Shown: positions 35,091-44,295, numbered from the stretch's first letter. The stretch: DNA of 64,000 bases from Fulvimarina sp039652615 (GCF_039652615.1 NZ_JBDJAC010000002.1:372001-436000), one strand, 5' to 3'. The notes: a model not told the origin generated them from the letters alone. Numbers and translations are program-made.

Positions 35091-35600
35091 ATGGCAACCA
35101 TCAACAAGGTCATGGTCGGCGAGTCGCTCGTCGGTGAAGGCAACGAAGTTGCACACATCGATCTCATCATCGGCCCCCGCGGTTCGGCTGCCGAGTCGGC
35201 GTTCTGCCACTCGCTGACGAACAACAAGGACGGTTTCACGACGCTTCTCGCGGTCGTCGCGCCGAACCTGCCCTGCAAGCCCAACACGGTGATGTTCAAC
35301 AAGGTCACCATCAAGGGCGCCAAGCAGGCCGTCCAGATGTTCGGCCCGGCCCAGACCGCCGTCGCGCGCGCCGTTGCCGATTCAGTCGAAAAGGGCATCA
35401 TCCCGGCCGATGAAGCCGACGATCTCTACATCTGCGTCGGTGTCTTCATCCACTGGGAAGCCGAAGACGACGCGAAGATCCGCGACTACAACTACCAGGC
35501 CACGATGGAGTCCATCGAGCGCGCCGTGAAGGGTACGCCGACCGCACAGGAAGTCGTCTCCAAGAAGGGTTCCGCCGAGCATCCGTTCGCCGGCGCTTAG
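35091..35600 (+). CDS. fae: formaldehyde-activating enzyme
   Basis: 169 aa, the family size. Condenses formaldehyde with H4MPT to methylene-H4MPT, usually at very high abundance. The start is MATINKVMVGESLVGEG, the active-site His is in EVAHIDLIIGPRG near residue 22, and the C-terminal KKGSAEHPFAGA is typical. A perfect AGGAGG (35078-35083) precedes ATG 35091, and a strong terminator follows at 35721-35752. That fits a highly expressed single-gene unit. Confidence 0.96.
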   Translation: MATINKVMVGESLVGEGNEVAHIDLIIGPRGSAAESAFCHSLTNNKDGFTTLLAVVAPNLPCKPNTVMFNKVTIKGAKQAVQMFGPAQTAVARAVADSVEKGIIPADEADDLYICVGVFIHWEAEDDAKIRDYNYQATMESIERAVKGTPTAQEVVSKKGSAEHPFAGA

Positions 35601-35720
35601 ACAAGAGACCATCCCGGGGGAGAGGAAGAATCGGCGATGTCCGGTGGACTTCTCCGGCGATTGGCCGCCAAATTCGGTTTTCAATAACCGGGCACCGCTC
35701 TCGCGGTCGCAACACATCGA

Positions 35721-35752
35721 AGGAAAAGGGGCCGAAAGGCTCCTTTTTCTTT
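35721..35752 (+). terminator. intrinsic terminator after fae
   Basis: Stem GAAAAGGGGCC with a GAAA tetraloop and GGCTCCTTTTTC (one bulged T), then TTT. It lies about 120 bp after the fae stop and would also separate fae from the convergent HisA-like gene. Confidence 0.85.
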
Positions 35753-35789
35753 GGCCGGCAGCCTCTCGGCGCCCCTCCCCCGGGATATC

Positions 35790-36479
35790 CTATCCCCGCC
35801 GCGCGATCCGCCCGTCATGGATCGCGCTGGCGACCAGCGCGCCTGCAACGCCCATGGCGGCAAGCGCATCGAGATCCGTTTCGCCGCGAACGCCCCCCGC
35901 CGCATGCACCCGGCGCCCGTCGGCCCGCCGGGCGATCTCCTCCAGACGCGCAAAATCTGGCCCGCCGTCCGAGCCGACCGCCGTCAGCGACATCACGATC
36001 ACATCGTCCGGCCAACGGGCCGCATCCTCCAGAATGCGCCGCGAGCCGCGATAGCCCTCCGCGCCGAAATCGAGCGAGAGCACCGCCGGCCTCTCGATCC
36101 GAGCCAGCTGATCCGCCTCCGTCTTGTCCAGCGTCTCCGTCCCGAACACGGGCACGATCCGCGCGTCCCCCACCGCCGCCGTGAGCGCCTCTGCCTCGCC
36201 GATCGTGCGAAACCCCGCATCCACCCAGAACCGCACGTCCGGCAGCGCCGCCGTCAGCGCCATCAGCACCCCAACCTGCGCCTCGCCTCCCATGATCGCG
36301 TCGAGATCGGCGACATAGACCACCGCCGCCCCCGTCGCGCGGATAAGCCCGCGCGCCACGGCCACCGGCGCCGCGCCCTTTGCCAGCGGCGTTGCGATGG
36401 GCCGATAGCTCTCGCGCTTGCCGCCTTGCCCGCGCACGATCGCGCCGTTCATCACGTCCAGCACCAGGATCAGCTGCAT
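35790..36479 (-). CDS. HisA/HisF-like TIM-barrel protein of the H4MPT cluster
   Basis: 229 aa. It has an N-terminal LVLDVMNGAIVRGQGGKRES, corresponding to the HisA start (DxxxGxxVR), and late phosphate-binding strands VHAAGGVRGETDLDALA and GALVASAIHDGR. It is not a histidine gene by context; homologues of this group occur in C1 clusters and in methanogens. The reaction is unknown, with a sugar-phosphate or furan precursor isomerisation as a possibility. It converges with fae and diverges from the MfnF-like gene (77-bp gap). Confidence 0.8.
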   Translation of the reverse strand: MQLILVLDVMNGAIVRGQGGKRESYRPIATPLAKGAAPVAVARGLIRATGAAVVYVADLDAIMGGEAQVGVLMALTAALPDVRFWVDAGFRTIGEAEALTAAVGDARIVPVFGTETLDKTEADQLARIERPAVLSLDFGAEGYRGSRRILEDAARWPDDVIVMSLTAVGSDGGPDFARLEEIARRADGRRVHAAGGVRGETDLDALAAMGVAGALVASAIHDGRIARRG

Positions 36480-36556
36480 CTTCAGTTCACTCCCCTGTCA
36501 TTCGCCGCACACAATGCTATGACGCGCGTCAGTTCGAATCGCGATCGGGGCATGAC

Positions 36557-37591
36557 ATGGCACGGGCATTGGGTTGGGATATCGGCGGCGCGCACCTGAA
36601 AGCCGCCCTCGCCGAGGACGACCGGGTGATCAAGGTCTGGCAGAAGGTAACGCCGATCTGGAAGGATTTCGAGAGCCTTCAATCCGCCGTCGACCTCATC
36701 GAGGAGGAGGCCGGCCTCGTCGATCGCCACGCCATCACCATGACGGCCGAGGTCGCGGATGTCTTCCCCTCCCGCCGTCAGGGCGTGGAGCGCATCGCCC
36801 GCGTCATGGGCGAGCGCCTCTCGGGCGATATCCGGCTTTATGGTGGGGCGGCAGGCTTCCTCTCCCTCGGCGATGCCCGCTCCAACGTCTTCGATATCGC
36901 GTCGGCCAACTGGCACGCCACCGCTTCCCTTGCGGCCAAGCACATAGAGGAAGCCCTCTTCATGGACATGGGCTCGACGACGACCGATCTCGTGCCCATC
37001 GCCGATGGCATCGTCCACGCCTCAAAGGGCCATACGGATCGCGATCGCCTCGCCTCCGGCGAACTCGTCTATCAGGGCTATACGCGCACGGCGCTGATGG
37101 CGGTCGCCCGCGAGGTTCCCTTCGTCGGCCGCACGATTCCCGTCATGAACGAGTTCTTCGCCACCATGGCGGATGTCCAGCGCGTCATCGGCAATCTCGA
37201 TGAGGAGGACGACCAGCACGAGGCGGCCGATGGCGGCGACAAGAGCCTCGAAGGTTCGCGCAGGCGCATCGCGCGGATGATCGGCATGGATACGGCCGAT
37301 GCGCGGGATGGCGCCTGGGAATGGCTCGCTCACGCCTTTGCGGAGGCTCAGGTCCGCGCCATCCACGATGCGGCGCTGAAGGTCCTGTCGCGGGAGGAAA
37401 TCACGGACGATGCGCCCCTCGTCGTTGCCGGCGCCGGCCGTCCGGTCCTCAAGCGCCTCGCCTCACGGCTTGATCGCGGCGTCGTCGATTTCTCGGACCT
37501 CGTCGACTGCCCCTCGGATATCCGCGACGCGGTTCTCAGATCGGCGCCAGCCAGTGCGCTGAGCGTGCTGGCGAATGCGGGGGATGGGTGA
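36557..37591 (+). CDS. hydantoinase/oxoprolinase-like H4MPT-cluster protein (MfnF-like)
   Basis: 344 aa. ASKHA-type protein with GWDIGGAHLKAAL at the N-terminus, a second phosphate loop FMDMGSTTTDLVPI near residue 135, and a C-terminal LVVAGAGRPVLKRLA. MfnF in methanogens joins the tyramine and furan moieties of methanofuran, and homologues are common in methylotroph C1 clusters, so a role in methylofuran synthesis is likely. ATG 36557 chosen because the longer frame to 36380 runs over the divergent HisA-like gene. Last gene of the C1 island. Confidence 0.83.
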   Translation: MARALGWDIGGAHLKAALAEDDRVIKVWQKVTPIWKDFESLQSAVDLIEEEAGLVDRHAITMTAEVADVFPSRRQGVERIARVMGERLSGDIRLYGGAAGFLSLGDARSNVFDIASANWHATASLAAKHIEEALFMDMGSTTTDLVPIADGIVHASKGHTDRDRLASGELVYQGYTRTALMAVAREVPFVGRTIPVMNEFFATMADVQRVIGNLDEEDDQHEAADGGDKSLEGSRRRIARMIGMDTADARDGAWEWLAHAFAEAQVRAIHDAALKVLSREEITDDAPLVVAGAGRPVLKRLASRLDRGVVDFSDLVDCPSDIRDAVLRSAPASALSVLANAGDG

Positions 37592-37854
37592 GGATCAGAT
37601 AAAGCGCTTCTGGCTGATGTGGGCCGAAAAAGACCGTCAGTTTCTGGGGCCTAGATGGCGGAAAGCTGCCTCCCCAGAAGTACTTCCACGATTATGTCCC
37701 AGGCAGCCGCGTTCTTCGATAGGAACAAGCCTGTGAAGGACGATTGACTACGAGGCCTCGTTTGAGATGAACTACATTCGCGACGTGGTTAGCTGCGCAG
37801 TCAGTTGCAAGCTGCCTGAGTGAAGCGCTCGCTACTGAAAACTAGGGAATTGTC

Positions 37855-39531
37855 ATGCAGCTAAGTCCAACACACCTGACAGTCAACGAACTACTCGGGG
37901 GACGGCTCTTTCGTATTCCTGACTATCAGCGGGCCTACGCTTGGGGTCCTCGGCAGCGGGACGATCTCTTCAGGGACATTGTTGCAGCGAAAGAATCTGG
38001 TCGGGAACACTTCATGGCGACGGTCGTCGCTTTGGCGTTAGACAAACGCCTGATTGGGGCTGACGCGTTCAAGACCGTCGAGATCGTCGATGGTCAACAG
38101 AGATTGACCACGCTGATCATTCTGATCAAGGCGATCGAGAAGGCGCTCAGTAAGGATCAGGCGCAGGAGAAGGTTCGTCTCGACCTTCGCAACCTGCTCG
38201 TCAAGAATGACGATCACTCCCTTGTTCTGCTACAAACGAACCATGACGCGTCCGACGTTTTCGTCGACTACATCCGCGACGGCAAGATTAGAGAAGATAA
38301 CGCGACTACCGCAGCTGACTTAAGGATCGTTGACGCTGCCCGGGAATGCGAAGATTTCGTTCAACTTTGGCTGCACGAGCGAACGGCGATCGATCTAATC
38401 GCGACCATCCGGCACCAGCTCTCTATGATCTACCATGAGTTGGCCGATGAGACGACAGTATATCGGGTTTTCGAAGTTCTGAATAGTAGAGGGCTGGACG
38501 TTAAGTGGATCGACAAGCTTAAGAGCCAGTTGATGGCTCTACTTTTCGAGCACCTTACCGACGATGCTCGCGCCGAAGCGGTGCACGAGATGCGGGTTGT
38601 GTGGCAGGACATCTATCGTATCCTCGGATTAGAGGACAAACTTGGCGACGAAGCGTTGCGCTTCGCTGGAACGTTGGCCTTGGTCGATCGCCCGAACCGT
38701 ATCCTGAGCGAGCAGGATGCGGCTGCAGAAATAACGCGTGTGGCAGGCGCTGCGCAAAAAACGATCGTTGGTGCGGCCAAGAGCCTTCGCGAGGTTGTAC
38801 GTGCCGTTAACACCCTTGACCGGAGCGTCCGCCTGCGGGCTGTAACCCGCATCCGACACGCTAGGTTTGTTGCGACCGCAATACTCCTTGGTGGGTTCGA
38901 GAAATCGACGCAGGACCGTTTGCTCGGTCGGTGGGAAAGGGTCACGTTCCGGATATTCGGACTGGGTGGCGCAGATACCCGCCACAAAGTTGGCGACTAC
39001 GTCCGCCTTGGATATGATATCGGCACCGGCTCACTTTCTGCGAAGGAGGTCGAAGATCGCCTCCGAGAGTTGGGGGATGGGTGGAGTATCAATGAAGTGA
39101 TTCTCGGTCCCGATTACTGGTCCGATTGCTATAACCAATGGACAGAAGAGTTGCGATATATTCTGTTTCGGTACGACGAACACCTAGCTGACGAAGCGGG
39201 CACGCCCTTCGATACTACTCAATGGAACAAGATATGGGCTGAAGAGGCTTCTCGGTCGATCGAACACATCCAGCCGCAGAGTAGTCAGGTGAGCTACGTT
39301 CACCATCTTGGCAATCTCACAATGCTCCCACCGCGGGTCAATTCAAGGCTTCAGGACAAATCGCCCCTTGAGAAGTCATCAACCTACCGCGGTTGTGGCT
39401 TGGCAGCCACTCGCGCTGTTGGTGAAGAGATTCGTACTGCAACTGATAAAGACATGGAGTGGGACGAGGTAGCCGTTCAGACGCGGACAAAGAGAATCGA
39501 AGAGTTCGTTCGAAAGGAATGGGCTGATTAA
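37855..39531 (+). CDS. DUF262/DUF1524 (GmrSD-like) nuclease-type protein
   Basis: 558 aa. DUF262 domain about residues 8-230 with IVDGQQRLTTLIIL near residue 78 and VFEVLNSRGLDVKWIDKLK near residue 205. The C-terminal DUF1524 HNH-type part has SIEHIQPQ and HHLGNLTMLPPRVNS. Fusions of these domains resemble GmrSD type IV restriction enzymes and other phage-defence nucleases. Codon use is visibly AT-richer than neighbours (many TTA, AGT, CTA codons) and the gene lies between the C1 island and a dead IS, so it is probably acquired. An AGGGA site precedes the ATG. Confidence 0.85.
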   Translation: MQLSPTHLTVNELLGGRLFRIPDYQRAYAWGPRQRDDLFRDIVAAKESGREHFMATVVALALDKRLIGADAFKTVEIVDGQQRLTTLIILIKAIEKALSKDQAQEKVRLDLRNLLVKNDDHSLVLLQTNHDASDVFVDYIRDGKIREDNATTAADLRIVDAARECEDFVQLWLHERTAIDLIATIRHQLSMIYHELADETTVYRVFEVLNSRGLDVKWIDKLKSQLMALLFEHLTDDARAEAVHEMRVVWQDIYRILGLEDKLGDEALRFAGTLALVDRPNRILSEQDAAAEITRVAGAAQKTIVGAAKSLREVVRAVNTLDRSVRLRAVTRIRHARFVATAILLGGFEKSTQDRLLGRWERVTFRIFGLGGADTRHKVGDYVRLGYDIGTGSLSAKEVEDRLRELGDGWSINEVILGPDYWSDCYNQWTEELRYILFRYDEHLADEAGTPFDTTQWNKIWAEEASRSIEHIQPQSSQVSYVHHLGNLTMLPPRVNSRLQDKSPLEKSSTYRGCGLAATRAVGEEIRTATDKDMEWDEVAVQTRTKRIEEFVRKEWAD

Positions 39532-39706
39532 CGCATTAGAGTTTCCTGCAAGCAATCGCAATTGAAGCACCAACCCCCTTACAGCCTCTTCCGGTTTGTC
39601 TTAGGCTAGTGATAGGTGAGCGGGAAGCTTCCATCTTGCAGCTGACATTGCGCCTTCGGCTTAATCCAGTTTGAAGTTCGTTCTGGCCCACCGAGAGGAC
39701 CAGGAC

Positions 39707-39751
39707 ATGAAGCGCAATCGTTTTTCCGAAGAGCAGATCATCGGCACCTGG
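39707..39751 (+). pseudogene. 5' fragment of an IS3-family transposase orfA
   Basis: ATG 39707 opens MKRNRFSEEQIIGT, the standard start of IS3-family OrfA proteins, preceded by GAGAGGACCAGGAC. After 14 codons it runs into the left end of the IS5-type element. The rest of the IS3 element is not seen on the far side. Confidence 0.7.
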
Positions 39752-41067
39752 ACACCTCCGGAAACGCGCTGATTTTAATGTCGTAGACGGATTGGGCGCC
39801 GCGCCGACCACGTCGGCCCCGTTCCGACGCTGATTTTGGGCCGAATGACTTATTCTACGGCCGTTTTCGGCTCATGCGGACGCAGTTCGGCTGTTGAGCC
39901 ATTGCCATCGGTTCATGTTGTAGGCCATGTTGGCGAGCGTGATCGTCGCTTCTGCCCTGGCGATGCCGATTGTTCGGATCACCATGCCCATCGGCCCCTT
40001 CTGGCGGGCGAAGACATGCTCGACGCATGATCGAACGGTCGACTTCGCCGCGTTCGCCTTGCGGGTCGCGACCGGCATGGGGTTGCCTTTAGGCTTTCGC
40101 CAGTGAATACGGCTGGTCTTGCCGACCTTGTCGAGAAAGCGTTCGTTCTCTGCCGAACGGTACGCGCTGTCCGCCCACTCGTCGGACGCGGTGTTGTCCG
40201 GATCGATCAGGCCCCGCGTAGACGCGCTCCATCGTGGGCCGCGGCGTCGGTGACGAGAGAGTTGCGGATGATGCCATGCCGGCGGTCAATCGAGATGTGC
40301 GTTCGCTGGCCGCGCTCGGACCGATGGCGCGCTGGCCGCTTACTATAGCCGAAGGTCGGGATCGCGATGTCGACCTGTTGCTTCTGGCCGTCCTCGGCGG
40401 GTTTGGCCTTCGAGAACTTCACGGTCCAGCGAGCGTGGGTATCTTTCTGACGCGCCTTGAACGGCTCGTCCTTCCAGATCTCTTTCGCGCTCTCGCCCGC
40501 CTTGATCCGAGCCTTCTCGTCCTCGGTATTTCTCTGGTGCGGAGCGGCAACGAGCGTCGCGTCGATGATCTGGCCAGACATCGGAAGATAGCCGGCCTCC
40601 GTGATCGCCCGATCAAGGCGCGCAAACAGGGCATCGAGCGCATCGGCGGCGATCAGGGCCTCGCGAAAGTCCCACAGCGTGTTGGCGTCCGGGACGCTGT
40701 CGCCGGGTCCCAAGCCGCAGAAGCGCATCCCACTCAGCCGGTCCTTCACGAGAAACTCGGTCTGTTAGAGCGAGAGACCGTTCAGCGCCTGAAGCACAAG
40801 CATCCTGAACTTCAGAACCGGATCGAAAGGAGGTCTGCCGCCTTTGCTGCGAATGCCGGGCGGAACGGCCTTCAAAAGCTCCGAGCGGAACATCTCGAAA
40901 TCGACGGTCGCCGCAAGCTTCTCAAGCGGGTCGCCCTGTTTGGAGAGCTGAGACAGCCGATCCGAAACGTCCCAAAATCCAAGCTGACCCGACATCCGAT
41001 CCTCCCCACCAATACGACGTCAGTGAATCAGATTACCGAGAAACATGCCAGTTTCCGGAGGTGTCCA
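39749..41067 (-). mobile_element. degenerate IS5-family insertion sequence
   Basis: 1319 bp bounded by identical 17-bp inverted ends TGGACACCTCCGGAAAC (39749-39765; complement 41051-41067). It encodes one minus-strand transposase with two inactivating changes. No target-site duplication: the flanks read GCACC on the left and AGTTG on the right. Confidence 0.85.
39872..40995 (-). pseudogene. IS5-family transposase, inactivated
   Basis: The N-terminus (SGQLGFWDVSDRLSQLSKQG, GGRPPFDPVLKFRMLVLQAL) is followed by an in-frame TAA at 40765-40767 (LNGLSL-stop-QTEFLVKDRLSGMRFCGL). The frame then continues (DANTLWDFREAL, IIDATLVAAPHQRN) until about 40215, where a single-base shift in a short G run moves to the frame of MPVATRKANAAKSTV and VEHVFARQKGPMG, ending at 39872. 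One nonsense change plus one frameshift: not functional. Confidence 0.87.
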
Positions 41068-41991
41068 AGTTGTAGACATTTTCGCTGCACTTTTTCTAGA
41101 AAGCATCCAACGCACCCTCGACTGCTTCGATAGCCGAGGATAGGTTTCCTCGGAATAGGCGTCGTCACCCCGGCCTCCGAGCGCGCAAAGCGCCCATTCC
41201 AGAAGCCCATCGGAACGTCGGGTGGTGCGTCTCCACTTCCACCACCAAGCGGATGAACGGCCAGAGGAATGGGTCCCGGGTCAAGCCCGGGATGACGACG
41301 CCGAGGGATCGCTCCTTGAAGACGAGAGCGCCCGAGAACAGCGAAAACCGAAAACTTATCCCCGCCCCCCGCGCCCTCGCCTACACTCCGCCCATCGCAT
41401 TCCGGATGGCACGGGTGATCGCCGGGATCCCTCGGGAATGCGTGCGGTGTCTGCGGCGCGTGGCTTATTCCGGAAGCTGCCGCGTCCCGGACGTCTCGCG
41501 GCCCCGTTGGCTCCTCGCGTACTACGGCGCGGGTGTGGATCGGCCCACTTGACCACCTTCTCGAAGGTGGGAAACGCCAACAGCCGCCCGAAACATGAGG
41601 GCCGTCCCTTGGATGAGCCGTTCATCGGTCCGTTCCGCGAAACCCGCCTTCCGGCGGCATTCCGGATCGGGTGCCGGGAACGGGCCTGCCGGGAGAAGGC
41701 CGTTCATGGCTCGGGCGAAGCGAGGTGCGATAAATCCCGCGCGGAGTGCGCCGGCGGCAAGCCGTTTCACTTCCCTCTTTCGGAGGCCTGCCTCCGGCGC
41801 GCCGCTGCCAGGGCGGCAAGACATCTCGGACCGTCCCACCGGCACACGAGCCGGTAACGACGGTTCTTTGGAGACCCCGGCTTGCGCGACGAGCGCGGGA
41901 ACGCGAACCCGTGCCTGATCGTCGTCCCGGCGTTGAAAGCTGCCGCTTTCCCCATATCTGCCCGTCTTCATGAAACATTGCGGAGGCGATC
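41068..41991. other. long intergenic region between IS remnant and oxidoreductase gene
   Basis: About 920 bp. Open frames on both strands are arginine/proline-rich without recognisable domains or conserved starts, so I call none. It contains the palindromic repeat at 41274-41292 and another inverted repeat GGTGGT...ACCACC at 41221-41246. Probably leftover intergenic or mobile-element DNA at the edge of the islet. Confidence 0.45.
41274..41292. repeat. alphaproteobacterial-type palindromic repeat
   Basis: TCCCGGG-TCAAG-CCCGGGA, followed by TGACGACG. The sequence class 'GTCCCGGGTCAAGCCCGGGATGAC' recurs as a dispersed intergenic repeat in many alphaproteobacteria. Only one copy is seen in this window. 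Confidence 0.6.
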
Positions 41992-42870
41992 ATGGCGAAG
42001 ACGGCGTTCATCGGGCTTGGGGTCATGGGATATCCGATGGCCGGGCACCTCAAGAACAAGGGTGGCCACGAGGTCACGGTCTGGAACCGCACCGGCTCCA
42101 AGGCGGAGAAATGGGCGGGCGAACATGGCGGCGACCATGCCGCGACGCCGAAGGAGGCCGCGAGCGGCGCCGAATTCGTCTTCATGTGCGTCGGCAATGA
42201 CGACGACGTGCGCTCGGTCGTCTACGGCGATGACGGCGTCCTTGCCGGCATGGAGAGCGGGGCGACCCTCATCGACAACACCACCGCTTCGGCCGAGCTT
42301 GCCCGCGAGCTTGCCGCCGCCTGCAGCGAGAAGGGCGTGAAGTTCATCGATGCGCCGGTCTCGGGCGGTCAGGCGGGCGCGGAGAACGGCCAGCTCACCG
42401 TCATGTGCGGCGGCGACAGGGAAGACTTCGAGGCGGCGAAACCCGTCATCGAATGCTATGCCAAGATGGTCGGTCTCATGGGCGAGAGCGGCTCGGGCCA
42501 GATCACCAAGATGATGAACCAGATCTGCATCGCCGGCCTCGTTCAGGGCCTGTCGGAGGCGGTCGCCTTCGGCCAGAATGCGGGCATGGACATCGAGAAG
42601 GTGATCTCGGTCATCTCCAAGGGCGCGGCCGGCTCCTGGCAGATGGAAAACCGCTGGAAGACCATGAACGAGAACCACTACGACCACGGCTTCGCGCTCG
42701 AATGGATGCGCAAGGATCTCGGCATGTGCCTTGCGGAGGCCAGACGCAACGGCTCGCAGCTTCCGGTCACCGCGTTGGTCGACCAGTTCTATGCGGAAGT
42801 GGAAGCCATGGGCGGCAAGCGCTGGGATACGTCGGCCCTTCTCGCCCGCCTGCGCAAGCCGGCCGGCTGA
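41992..42870 (+). CDS. NAD(P)-dependent beta-hydroxyacid dehydrogenase
   Basis: 292 aa, 3-hydroxyisobutyrate / tartronate semialdehyde reductase family. N-terminal Rossmann FIGLGVMGYPMAGHLKNKG, substrate loop DAPVSGGQAGAENGQLT near residue 123 and the catalytic Lys in GSGQITKMMNQ near residue 170. The substrate cannot be set: tartronate semialdehyde, glyoxylate/succinate semialdehyde and 3-hydroxyisobutyrate are all possible. ATG 41992 follows GGAGGCGATC. Monocistronic. Confidence 0.85.
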   Translation: MAKTAFIGLGVMGYPMAGHLKNKGGHEVTVWNRTGSKAEKWAGEHGGDHAATPKEAASGAEFVFMCVGNDDDVRSVVYGDDGVLAGMESGATLIDNTTASAELARELAAACSEKGVKFIDAPVSGGQAGAENGQLTVMCGGDREDFEAAKPVIECYAKMVGLMGESGSGQITKMMNQICIAGLVQGLSEAVAFGQNAGMDIEKVISVISKGAAGSWQMENRWKTMNENHYDHGFALEWMRKDLGMCLAEARRNGSQLPVTALVDQFYAEVEAMGGKRWDTSALLARLRKPAG

Positions 42871-42901
42871 TCAGGCCGAAGCGATCCGGCCGGGACTTCG
42901 A

Positions 42902-43288
42902 TCAGGCCGCGAGTTCGGCGGCGCGCTTGTGGATGTGCAGCGTCTCGGTAAAACCATCGGCGTCGAACGGCTTCATCAGGATGCCGTTCGCCCCCGCCCG
43001 GCGCAATCGCATCAGCAGCCCGATATTGCGCTCGACGATGGAGACGAGGATGACCGCCCTGCGCCCCGCGCCCCGGTCTTCCCGGATCGCCTTGACGAAT
43101 TCGGTGACTGTGCTGTTCCCGCCGGTGCCGGAGAGGATGGCGAGGTCCGGTATGCCCGCCGCCGCGATATGCGCCTGTGCCGCAGCGAGGGTCTCCACGA
43201 CGGTGACCTCATAATCCGCTTTGGCGAGAATGCGCTCACCGATCTTTCTCACGATCGGCATCTCGTCGAACAACAGACATGTCGCCAT
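42902..43288 (-). CDS. CheY-like pseudo-receiver downstream of chpT
   Basis: 128 aa, a single receiver domain. CLLFDEMPIVRKIGERIL keeps an acidic pair and ILMKPFD keeps the lysine. The phospho-acceptor position in PDLAILSGTGGNST is Ser instead of Asp. It should therefore not be phosphorylated in the normal way and may act as a binding partner. It follows chpT by 109 bp on the same strand, so a role in the ChpT-CtrA phosphorelay is suggested by position. Confidence 0.82.
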   Translation of the reverse strand: MATCLLFDEMPIVRKIGERILAKADYEVTVVETLAAAQAHIAAAGIPDLAILSGTGGNSTVTEFVKAIREDRGAGRRAVILVSIVERNIGLLMRLRRAGANGILMKPFDADGFTETLHIHKRAAELAA

Positions 43289-43397
43289 GGCGGGCGCTCC
43301 CTCTTCAGTATGTGCTCATAGGGTCACCGGCGGGCGGCATTCCGATCCGAGCCTAACCTGAGGAAGCTTGCCAAATGGTATGCGAAAGTGCCGTTGT

Positions 43398-44024
43398 TCA
43401 GCCGATGGTGAAGGTCACGCTGCCTTCTTCCATCACGTGGGACACGGTCAGTCCCGCTTCGTTGGCACAGAACAGCATGTAATAGGGCTGGATGGTCTGG
43501 GCGCTGATCGCTTCGCCCTCGTATCGGCCTTCGATCAGCGCGATCGTATCGGGCTGGATCCGGATACGCTGCGCCTTGGCGGAGACGGTGGCACGGCCCG
43601 GATCGGCTTCGGTGATCTCGACCCTCACCTCGCCGCCACGGCTGATGCTCGATGTCGCGAGCACGATCAGGTTGAGAACCGCCTTGGCGAAGTTCTTCGG
43701 CGCGTAGCCCGGCTCGCCGATCCAGACGAGTTCGGGCTTTTCGTGGGACATATAGCCTTCGGCCACCGATTTCGCATCGTTCAGATCCACCGCCGCCGTC
43801 TGCGAGCCGGAGGCACCATAGGCCATGCGGGCAAATTGCAGCTTGCCGACGGCCGCCTTGCAGGAATTGCGCACGAGGCCCATGGATTCGGCATCGTCCG
43901 GCATGTCGTCGAGGAGTTCGAGGCCGCTTTGAATGCCGAACACCGGCGAGATGATGTCGTGGCAGATTTTGCTCGCGAGCAGCGCCGCAAGATCGGCCGG
44001 CGCGAGTTCTGGCAGTTTGTTCAT
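43398..44024 (-). CDS. chpT: histidine phosphotransferase ChpT
   Basis: 208 aa. ChpT passes phosphate from CckA to CtrA and CpdR. The phospho-His helix is ALLASKICHDIISPVFGIQS near residue 20, followed by GLELLDDM. The C-terminal part is a degenerate ATPase-like fold (AKNFAKAVLNL-type segment APKNFAKAVLNLIVLA). ATG 44024 follows GAGGAACGCCTG; the longer frame to 44147 has no good site. Upstream of the pseudo-receiver gene in one unit. Confidence 0.88.
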   Translation of the reverse strand: MNKLPELAPADLAALLASKICHDIISPVFGIQSGLELLDDMPDDAESMGLVRNSCKAAVGKLQFARMAYGASGSQTAAVDLNDAKSVAEGYMSHEKPELVWIGEPGYAPKNFAKAVLNLIVLATSSISRGGEVRVEITEADPGRATVSAKAQRIRIQPDTIALIEGRYEGEAISAQTIQPYYMLFCANEAGLTVSHVMEEGSVTFTIG

Positions 44025-44295
44025 CAGGCGTTCCTCGTATCGGTTTGGCGCGGCCTTCTGAACCGCTTCATCTCGGGTGCTCGACTTCGCGCGCGCATCT
44101 TCGCTCCAGACGTCTGGCAAGCTGCCAGGAACGACCGGCTCCAGCACCCCATCCTGGCATCTCCTTTCTAACTTGCGCCAGCCTGATTTCGCATCGTCCG
44201 AACCCCGTTAGCGATTTCGAAAGCCTAACGTTTTCTAATGGAGACCAAGAACGCTCGCCCACGCGCCCATTCGATCGGAGAGGGGTCGACCGCCC

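Noticed and set aside
36526..36545. GTTCGAATC resembling a tRNA T-loop
   Set aside because: No acceptor or anticodon stem can be drawn around it; lies in the gap between HisA-like and MfnF-like genes.
41222..41857. 211-codon plus-strand frame and 149-codon minus-strand frame (41522-41971)
   Set aside because: Both composed of low-complexity R/P-rich translation of intergenic DNA with palindromic repeats.
44222..44238. CTAACGTTTTCTAA before the EipA-like gene as a CtrA box
   Set aside because: Spacing is six, and both halves deviate from TTAA; not a credible match.
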